A stretch of 5,663 nt of DNA from Muribaculaceae bacterium (GTDB lineage: Bacteria; Bacteroidota; Bacteroidia; Bacteroidales; Muribaculaceae). The notes under the pieces are model-generated. The model made no database searches. It was not told the origin of the DNA and saw nothing but the letters and a program-made list of their open reading frames with translations. The stretch's first letter is position 1. Each line of letters starts with the position of its first letter. Position numbers and translations under genes: made by a program. Positions 1 to 5,663 of this stretch are shown one piece after another. Location: NCBI GenBank assembly GCA_029060585.1, contig JAIDTS010000073.1:1-5663 (forward strand), written 5' to 3'.

Positions 1-1
1 A

Positions 2-2917
2 AACGCCGGAGGTGCGCAACTGCATCTCAGCGGTACAGCTTCGCCTCACACATGGCTCTACGACGTTGATCTGCAGGCATCCGCAATAGACTGGCATCTG
101 CCTGATCAGGATATATCCATTCCCGACAATGTCGACCTGAAGTTTGTCTCGACGGCATCGGATGTGCGCTGTCTGCTCGGAGCGCGAGGCACCGACGTGG
201 AATTTCTTTCCTCGATCGGCCTTAAGCCTCTTATCGACCGTTTCACGGAGGTATCGGCGATGGTGCCGAAGATTATTGACGACAGACTTCTCAACGTAGA
301 GGAGCTTGAGGCGAAGCTTCCCCCGTTTTCGCTGACAGCCAATGTAAACGGGAAGGGTGTGATTTCGCAGTTCCTCTCTCCATCCGGACTGAGCATCGGT
401 GACCTTACCATGGATCTTTCAAAGGATTCCCTGATCAACGGCGGCATAGTGCTCAATACCCTCCGCACGGAGTCGATGCGTCTCGACACGATTACCTTTG
501 ACCTCCATTCCAGAGGTAAACTTCTCGACTACGTTATCCATCTCGGCAACCGTCCGGGGACATTCGACGACTTCGCCGACGTGAGGATGAGTGGATATAT
601 GGGCGACAACCGACTTTCTGCCTATCTCGTGCAGCACGATATAAAGAAGAAGATGGGCTACCGTCTTGGTTTCACGGCTTCGGTGGCCGACTCCGTTCTT
701 TCGCTGCGTTTCACTCCTTTGAAGGCTACGATTGCGTATCTGCCCTGGACCTTCAATATGGATAACTATATCGATTATACCCTCACCAACCGCAAGGTCA
801 ACGCCAACCTCCTCGCAAGCAGCGACAACAGCAGTATCCTGCTTCGTACAGAGAAGAATGAGAAGGGGCAGGACAACCTGCATCTGAACCTGAAGAACAT
901 TCAGGTGGCCGACTTCACCCATATGATGCTCAATCCTCCCCCTGTAAAAGCCAGCATCAACTCCGACATCAATGTCCGCTATACGGGCAGGGCGCTCGTC
1001 GGGAAAGGTACGCTCGATATCAACGACTTTTATTTCGACCGTAAGCGTGTAGGAGATTTCAGCTTCAATCTCGCTGCCGGCATGGGCAACAAGGGCAAGA
1101 GTGCAGGTAAGCTCGGAATGCTTGTCGATGGCAAGGAGGCTGCCGCGGTGCAGTTCATACTCGCTCCTGATTCGCTCAATCCGGCAGGTGGGCTCATTGC
1201 GGAGCGCCTAAAGCTCCTGCTTACCGAATTCCCGCTCGATATCGCCAATCCGTTCTTCCCTCCGCAGACGATGAAGCTCTCCGGCTGCCTCAACGGCGAC
1301 ATGAGCCTCTCCGGTTCTTTCACCGATCCGAAGCTCAATGGAAGTATTTCTTGTGATTCCGTCGGCCTTCTGGTCAATATGCTCGGGACTAAGTTCAGGT
1401 TCGACCGTGATCCTATAACTGTTACAGACAACGTGCTCGATTTTCATGAGTTCGAGGTCTATGCAGTCAACCAGAATCCTCTTACCCTGCGCGGCACCGT
1501 AGACGCCACGAAGATGACCGACATGAAATTCGACCTTTCGGCTAAGGCCTCCAACATGCAGCTGACTGGAGCAAAGGGGAGTGGTAACGCGGAAGTGACA
1601 GGAAAACTCTTCGTCGACCTCGACGCTTCCGTGAAGGGTCCCATGTCGATGATGGATATCAACGCGATGCTCAATGTGCTCCCCACAACCGATGTCACCT
1701 ACAATATGGCCATGACTTCCGATGCCATATCCCAGGGTCAGGGAGCTGACGGTGTGGTGAAATTCGTCAATTTCTCCGACTCTACTCAGGTGGCGAAGGC
1801 CGACTCTATTACGTCTACTCTCGGAATGAGAATTTCTGCGAAGGCGATAATATCTCAGGGTGCGGAGGTGACTGTAAATCTCGGCGACGACGGAAAGGTG
1901 CAGTGCAATCCTTCCGGTACGCTCAATTATTTCCAGAACTATCTCGGCGACATGCGCCTGAACGGCACGCTGTATACCGGTACCGGATACGCACGCTATA
2001 AAGTGATGGTGCTCGGCACCAAGACCTTCAACTTCAACCAGGACAGCCACATCACGTGGGGAGGCGACATAATGAATCCTACACTCGCTATCAGCGCCTA
2101 CGATAAGGTGAAGGCCAACATACAGACGGGCGGAAACACAAGTCTCGTCAATTTCCTCGTGACGCTGAATATCGGAAATACGCTCTCGGCGCCGTCGGTG
2201 CAGTTCGATCTATCCACCGACGACGACATGAGTATCAGCAACGAGCTCCAGTCGATGACGGCCGAGCAGCGTCAGCAGCAGGCCATCAGCCTTATGCTGA
2301 CAGGAAATTATACAGGGCAGAATTCGAAGACCGTCAACGGTAATCTCGTGACGAGCAATATCTACAGCATGTTGACATCTACGCTCAATTCTTTCCTCGC
2401 CAACAATGTGAAGGGTGTGGACATCAACCTTGGAGTGGATCAGTATCAGACAGGTACCAACGGCTCCACCTCGACCAATACATCTTATTCCTATCAGGTG
2501 TCCAAATCTCTGCTCAACAACCGGTTCAAGATCATTGTGGGTGGTAACTACACGGATGGCCCCGGCAACGAGAATTTCCAGCAGAACCTCATAAGCGATA
2601 TCGCTTTCGAATATATCCTTCGCCAGACCAATACGATGAGCCTTAATGCGAAGCTATATCGTCATACCGGATTCGAAAGCGTGCTCGAGGGCGAGATTAC
2701 CGAGACCGGTGTCGGCCTCAACCTCCGCCGCCGCCTTGCATATTTCACTGAGATCACACATTTCGGCCTAAGCAAGCTTTGGAAGAAAAAGAAACCTATA
2801 GCTCCGGCCCCCACGGAGGTGACTGTGGATTCGCTTATCGATGTCGGCAACGCGCTGAAGGCTCCGGCCGATTCTATCAATGCTATTCAAAGAAAGGAAG
2901 ATGAAGATGCGAAATAA
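2..2917 (+). CDS. tamB: TamB-like translocation and assembly module protein (5' partial)
   Basis: This is the C-terminal 971 residues of a TamB (DUF490/AsmA-like) protein. The frame is open from the left edge, so the N-terminal inner-membrane anchor and probably several hundred residues lie upstream. The visible part is a long run of amphipathic beta-strand sequence with almost no helix, as expected for the periplasmic lipid-binding beta groove. From about residue 426 there is a typical TamB module (L-S-G-C-L-N-G-D, then S-G-S-F-T-D-P-K-L-N-G), followed near 471-502 by a 'N-P-L-T-L-R-G' strand unit. The C-terminal TamB domain spans roughly residues 640-910. It includes the hallmark H-I-T-W-G-G-D followed by N-P-T-L (from 683), an A-E-Q-R-Q-Q-Q-A helix (from about 754), and a closing strand set ending G-V-G-L-N-L-R-R-R. 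A tail of about 55 residues follows, with W-K-K-K-K-P near 927 and an acidic, lysine-ended terminus. In characterised systems this C-terminal domain docks on the TamA-type barrel, and that partner is encoded immediately downstream. Family assignment is firm. The exact cargo (outer-membrane proteins or phospholipids) is not shown by the sequence. Confidence 0.93.
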   Translation, partial: NAGGAQLHLSGTASPHTWLYDVDLQASAIDWHLPDQDISIPDNVDLKFVSTASDVRCLLGARGTDVEFLSSIGLKPLIDRFTEVSAMVPKIIDDRLLNVEELEAKLPPFSLTANVNGKGVISQFLSPSGLSIGDLTMDLSKDSLINGGIVLNTLRTESMRLDTITFDLHSRGKLLDYVIHLGNRPGTFDDFADVRMSGYMGDNRLSAYLVQHDIKKKMGYRLGFTASVADSVLSLRFTPLKATIAYLPWTFNMDNYIDYTLTNRKVNANLLASSDNSSILLRTEKNEKGQDNLHLNLKNIQVADFTHMMLNPPPVKASINSDINVRYTGRALVGKGTLDINDFYFDRKRVGDFSFNLAAGMGNKGKSAGKLGMLVDGKEAAAVQFILAPDSLNPAGGLIAERLKLLLTEFPLDIANPFFPPQTMKLSGCLNGDMSLSGSFTDPKLNGSISCDSVGLLVNMLGTKFRFDRDPITVTDNVLDFHEFEVYAVNQNPLTLRGTVDATKMTDMKFDLSAKASNMQLTGAKGSGNAEVTGKLFVDLDASVKGPMSMMDINAMLNVLPTTDVTYNMAMTSDAISQGQGADGVVKFVNFSDSTQVAKADSITSTLGMRISAKAIISQGAEVTVNLGDDGKVQCNPSGTLNYFQNYLGDMRLNGTLYTGTGYARYKVMVLGTKTFNFNQDSHITWGGDIMNPTLAISAYDKVKANIQTGGNTSLVNFLVTLNIGNTLSAPSVQFDLSTDDDMSISNELQSMTAEQRQQQAISLMLTGNYTGQNSKTVNGNLVTSNIYSMLTSTLNSFLANNVKGVDINLGVDQYQTGTNGSTSTNTSYSYQVSKSLLNNRFKIIVGGNYTDGPGNENFQQNLISDIAFEYILRQTNTMSLNAKLYRHTGFESVLEGEITETGVGLNLRRRLAYFTEITHFGLSKLWKKKKPIAPAPTEVTVDSLIDVGNALKAPADSINAIQRKEDEDAK
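2893..2900 (+). promoter_or_regulatory. Shine-Dalgarno-like site for tamL inside the tamB 3' end
   Basis: The purine run AAAGGAAG (AGGA core at 2895-2898) lies 8 bases before the ATG at 2907. It is only 2 bases before the ATG at 2901 and is downstream of the ATG at 2880. This spacing favours 2907 as the start of tamL. Bacteroidota often initiate without a Shine-Dalgarno site, so the motif is supportive rather than decisive. It also encodes tamB residues, which limits how much weight it deserves. Confidence 0.45.
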
Positions 2918-5246
2918 ATTCAATGTCGGAGCCATGAGGACTGCGTCGGTGTCTCTCGCCGCCCTGACTCTCCTCCTTGTGCTTGCTGCCGCATGCAGCA
3001 CCACTCGTCGCCTCGGTGAGGACGAGGTGCTCTACAACGGCATGAAGGTGAAGATCAACCCTACGGACGGCGAGCGCCTTCCTGCCGCTCTCGTGTCGGA
3101 CATTACTCAGGCTGTCAATGTGAAGCCAAACAATCCCTGGCCGATTTTGTCTCCCTACAAGCGTGACCCATTTCCGATTGGTCTCTGGATCTACAACAAC
3201 TGGAATGATTCCGCCAAGGGTCTGTCCGGATGGATCTATCGAAAGTTTTCCAAGCCGCCTGTGCTCATCTCCGATGTCCGCGCCGACATGCGCATGAAGC
3301 TGGTGGAGAATATCCTCGCCGACAACGGCTATTTTGGTTCTACGGCCACTTATGAGGAGATTCCCGACAAAAAGGACCCGAAAAAGGCCATGATGTCCTA
3401 CACTTTTGATGTATCCTCTCCCTACCGGATTGATACTATAGAGTATTTCAACCGTCCTGCCGACGGCATAAAGAATTTCATAGATTCCATAGCCCGGAAG
3501 AGTGAGTGGTTTCAGAAGGGCTCGGTGTTCTGCGTGGATTCCCTGTCGGCGCTCCGGGTGGAGATTGCTAACCACCTCCGCAACCGCGGATACTACTATT
3601 TCCGCCCTGAATATCTGGAGTTTCTCGCCGATACGTTCATGACCCCACATGCAGTGGCTATGCGCCTCAATTTCGCCGACAATATGCCCGACATAGCCCT
3701 CCACAAATATCGCACCCGCAACATCGTTACGCTTCTGCAGCGTAATGAGGCTTACCGCCCTGGCACTCCGGATACTCTGGAGACTGACCGTGGTGAACTC
3801 ATCATCATGCGCCCTCAGCGCGTTAGAAAGGGTCTCATTCCCGGATGTATCACGTTTCGCGAGGGAAAGGTGTTCTCGGTTCGCGATATGGACCGAACCC
3901 AGAGCCGTCTCGCGCGCCTCGGCATATTCTCCAACATTCAGATTCAGCCGATGTTGGCCGATTCTTCATCTAAGAATCCGCTGATGGACGTCTTCATTAC
4001 CTGTCGTTACGACCGCCCGATGGAAACATCCATAGAACTCAATGCAAGTTCCAAGTCTAACTCCTACATCGGCCCCGGCCTTATCGCCTCTTTCTCCCAT
4101 AATAATATATTCGGCGGCGCTGAAAAACTTAATGTCTCACTCAACGCCGACTATGAATGGCAGACTGGTCGAAACCGTTCGTCGGTGTTCAATTCTTATG
4201 AATTCGGACTCCAGACCTCTCTCGCATTCCCCCGCCTGCTTGCCCCGAAGTTCATACCCCGCTCTTCCAGAGATCTCAACTGGACCACGATTTCCCTCGG
4301 AGGCTCGGTGCTTAATCGCCCGAAATACTTTATGATGGCGGAATACAATATGGGTATTACTTATGAGTGGCGTGCAACGCGCCATGCCGTCAATTCCTTC
4401 ACTCCCTTCAAGCTGACCTACAACAAACTTATCCGTACTACCGCGGATTTCGACTCGGTAATGGCTTTGAATCCGGCTGTGGCGCTCAGTTTTGAGAGTC
4501 GTTTTATTCCGCAGCTCAGCTACACTTATACCTATAGCAAATGGTTTGAGAGGGCTCAGAACAATGAGATCACGTTCTCCGCTACATTTACGGAAGCCGG
4601 CAATGTATTCGACGGAATATACTCGCTTTGCGGCGTCAAGGGGCTGAAGAAGATGTTTGGCACCCCATTCTCGCAGTTTGTGAAAGGGCAGGCGCAGGTG
4701 GTGTGGAACCACCGTCTCTTCCCTAAGCAGGACCAATGGATAGTCTCGCGTGTGTTGATTGGTGCCGCTCATGCCTATGGCAACGCCACCGAGGTGCCTT
4801 ATTCGGAGCAGTTCTATATAGGTGGCGCCAACTCTATCCGGGCCTTCACCGTGCGCTCGATAGGTCCCGGAAGTTATCGCGCTCCTAAGGATCTCGTAAA
4901 CGGTTATTTCGACCAGACCGGTACATTCAAGTTGGAACTCAATTCCGAATATAGGTTCCCGATCATGGGTGCCGTGCATGGAGCCGCGTTCATAGATGCC
5001 GGCAACATATGGCTGCTGAAAAATGATCCTCTGCGCCCTGGCGGTCTGCTTCAGGGAAAGACATTCCTCAAGGATATCGCCCTCGGCACGGGTGTCGGAA
5101 TACGCTACGACCTCGGAATGATGGTGGTGCGTCTCGACGTTGGCTATGGCCTCCATACTCCTTACAGCAACGGCACGCCCCACTACTTCAACGTAGCCTT
5201 CAAGGATGCCTTCGCCTTCCACCTCGCCCTCGGCTATCCCTTCTGA
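2907..5246 (+). CDS. tamL: TamL: lipidated TamA/BamA-family (Omp85) outer-membrane protein
   Basis: This is a complete 779-residue protein from the ATG at 2907. Alternative in-frame ATGs are at 2901 and 2880. I chose 2907 because AGGA sits 8 bases upstream and because it gives a short basic n-region (M-R-N-K) before a hydrophobic stretch at 13-29. That stretch ends V-L-A-A-A-C, so Cys30 is the likely lipidation site. The mature start C-S-T-T-R-R-L-G-E-D-E-V-L-Y-N-G matches the Bacteroidota TamL pattern. Three POTRA-like units follow, marked by a 'K-P-P-V-L' (116-120) and N-G-Y-F (140-143), N-R-G-Y (226-229) and L-G-I-F (338-341) endings. The 16-strand-type Omp85 barrel runs from about residue 372 to the end. 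It contains I-R-A-F (644-647) where the L6-loop V-R-G-F/Y motif of the superfamily sits, F-I-D-A-G (695-699), and a final aromatic Phe typical of outer-membrane proteins. The gene overlaps tamB by 11 bases, implying co-translation with its inner-membrane partner. It is expected in the outer membrane with POTRAs in the periplasm. BamA itself is a less likely identity because of the lipoprotein signal and the tamB linkage. Confidence 0.92.
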   Translation: MRNKFNVGAMRTASVSLAALTLLLVLAAACSTTRRLGEDEVLYNGMKVKINPTDGERLPAALVSDITQAVNVKPNNPWPILSPYKRDPFPIGLWIYNNWNDSAKGLSGWIYRKFSKPPVLISDVRADMRMKLVENILADNGYFGSTATYEEIPDKKDPKKAMMSYTFDVSSPYRIDTIEYFNRPADGIKNFIDSIARKSEWFQKGSVFCVDSLSALRVEIANHLRNRGYYYFRPEYLEFLADTFMTPHAVAMRLNFADNMPDIALHKYRTRNIVTLLQRNEAYRPGTPDTLETDRGELIIMRPQRVRKGLIPGCITFREGKVFSVRDMDRTQSRLARLGIFSNIQIQPMLADSSSKNPLMDVFITCRYDRPMETSIELNASSKSNSYIGPGLIASFSHNNIFGGAEKLNVSLNADYEWQTGRNRSSVFNSYEFGLQTSLAFPRLLAPKFIPRSSRDLNWTTISLGGSVLNRPKYFMMAEYNMGITYEWRATRHAVNSFTPFKLTYNKLIRTTADFDSVMALNPAVALSFESRFIPQLSYTYTYSKWFERAQNNEITFSATFTEAGNVFDGIYSLCGVKGLKKMFGTPFSQFVKGQAQVVWNHRLFPKQDQWIVSRVLIGAAHAYGNATEVPYSEQFYIGGANSIRAFTVRSIGPGSYRAPKDLVNGYFDQTGTFKLELNSEYRFPIMGAVHGAAFIDAGNIWLLKNDPLRPGGLLQGKTFLKDIALGTGVGIRYDLGMMVVRLDVGYGLHTPYSNGTPHYFNVAFKDAFAFHLALGYPF

Positions 5247-5285
5247 CGCCCCTATAGCTGTCGGTCGTTAAGACAATTTCAGTAT

Positions 5286-5329
5286 AAAAAATGTATCCCG
5301 ATGCGTAATTGCATCGGGATACAATTTTT
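5286..5329. terminator. Bidirectional Rho-independent terminator
   Basis: A perfect 12-base inverted repeat, GTATCCCGATGC (5293-5304) and GCATCGGGATAC (5311-5322), surrounds a 6-base loop, GTAATT. A further T-A pair adds one step, and after a single A/A mismatch five A-T pairs join the A-tract (5286-5290) to the T-tract (5325-5329). The stem begins about 45 bases after the tamL stop. The T-tract follows it on the plus strand, and the A-tract gives an equivalent T-tract on the minus strand. It should therefore end the tamB-tamL transcript and could also stop transcription arriving from the right. Confidence 0.9.
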
Positions 5330-5360
5330 AAGGATTCGTCATTTGCTGTATCATCTTCTG

Positions 5361-5377
5361 AAAGGCATCGCGCCTTT
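5361..5377. other. Small inverted repeat (AAAGGC / GCCTTT)
   Basis: AAAGGC (5361-5366) and GCCTTT (5372-5377) form a 6-base stem around a 5-base loop, ATCGC. No T-tract follows on either strand, so it is a weak candidate for a terminator. It lies in the normal-composition block between the main terminator and the A+T-rich stretch. It may be chance, an RNA hairpin, or part of a decayed coding fragment on the minus strand. Confidence 0.35.
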
Positions 5378-5583
5378 GGGGACGATTGCAGCTCCTTTGC
5401 TTATTGAGTTAACTATGGCATCTATTTTCTATTACCAATTATCATCCTTTCTGTCTATACAACAAAAGTTTCCCCCATTAAGTTCATTTAATATAATTCT
5501 ACCTTCCCCACCCAATCGTCCCCTGAATATTCCCCTTCAAAATCTTTCCCAAAAAAATAGGTTCTTTCCCATTTTAGTTGAAA

Positions 5584-5610
5584 GCCGCGTAGCCAGCGGC
5601 CAGCGTAGCG
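5584..5610. repeat. Short G+C-rich direct and inverted repeat cluster
   Basis: Two abutting copies of GCCAGCG occupy 5592-5598 and 5599-5605. GCGTAGC occurs at 5587-5593 and again at 5603-5609. An inverted pair GCCGC (5584-5588) and GCGGC (5596-5600) can form a 5-base stem around a 7-base loop. The block begins abruptly after an A+T-rich stretch, and the G+C-rich composition continues to about 5645. It may be the edge of a dispersed intergenic repeat, but the window ends too soon to tell. Confidence 0.5.
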
Positions 5611-5663
5611 ATGCCGCCCCAGCGTTCTCCGCTCCGAGTGCAGGCAATTAAAGCCCTCACTCA

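Larger units (their letters stand above)
5247..5663. other. Non-coding spacer downstream of tamL
   Basis: No convincing gene is present in these 417 bases. A plus-strand open frame of 116 codons begins inside the terminator stem at 5301, but its product is low-complexity, rich in Pro, Ser, Leu and Ile, has no recognisable domain, and crosses three blocks of different base composition. The spacer has four parts: a terminator near 5286-5329; a normal-composition block with a small hairpin (5336-5415); an A+T-rich block at about 5411-5580 with roughly 47 C against 11 G on the plus strand; and a G+C-rich repeat block from 5584. I found no Bacteroidota-type promoter (TAnnTTTG) with convincing spacing, and no tRNA or known RNA. 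Confidence 0.7.

Noticed and set aside
164..166. GTG as the true start of the first gene
   Set aside because: The frame is open and TamB-like all the way back to position 2, and no ribosome site or signal anchor occurs near 164, so the gene begins outside the window.
1208..2050. Minus-strand open frame (280 codons) opposite tamB
   Set aside because: It is a codon-bias shadow with no domain, signal peptide or initiation context, and the plus-strand frame has clear TamB motifs.
2883..3704. Minus-strand open frame (273 codons) opposite the tamL N-terminal part
   Set aside because: It is antisense to the signal peptide and POTRA-like coding region, with a His/Val/Arg-rich composition typical of shadows.
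4137..5222. Long minus-strand open frame (361 codons) opposite tamL
   Set aside because: It lies wholly antisense to a firmly assigned barrel gene. Its His/Glu/Arg-rich product is what G+C-rich third positions give when read on the opposite strand.
5301..5651. Plus-strand open frame of 116 codons in the spacer
   Set aside because: It starts within the terminator stem, has no ribosome site, crosses three differently composed blocks, and its product is low-complexity with no domain.
5331..5663. tRNA, CRISPR array or insertion sequence in the spacer
   Set aside because: There is no cloverleaf arms pattern, no regularly spaced repeats, and no transposase fragment or terminal inverted repeats.

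Overview
The window looks like a chromosomal piece of a Bacteroidota genome, most likely order Bacteroidales. The clues are the lipoprotein form of the TamA-like Omp85 protein, the long TamB partner with a lysine-rich C-terminal tail, and G+C-rich third codon positions. A Muribaculaceae-like source is plausible, but this is an inference from style and composition, not from a search.

Layout: positions 2-2917 hold the 3' part (971 residues) of a tamB-like gene whose start lies upstream of the window. Positions 2907-5246 hold a complete gene for a lipidated TamA/BamA-family outer-membrane protein, called TamL in Bacteroidota. Its probable start lies inside the end of tamB, so the two genes overlap by 11 bases on the same strand. 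About 40 bases after tamL is a strong symmetrical stem-loop with A-tract and T-tract flanks, which fits a terminator working in both directions. The remaining 330 or so bases hold no convincing gene. They comprise a short normal-composition block with a small hairpin and a possible minus-strand gene scrap, then an A+T-rich stretch with strong C-over-G skew, then a G+C-rich block with short direct repeats at the right edge.

How the genes work together: TamB-like proteins are long periplasm-spanning beta-groove proteins anchored in the inner membrane. Their C-terminal domain docks on an Omp85 barrel in the outer membrane. TamL carries POTRA-like periplasmic modules and such a barrel. Translational overlap of the two genes fits production of both halves of one envelope-spanning machine for outer-membrane protein assembly and/or phospholipid transport.

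The coding part is a recognisable conserved cell-envelope module, and I do not see an undescribed system in it. The less explained parts are the lipid anchor and altered L6 motif of the barrel protein, and the skewed and repeat-bearing spacer at the right end.
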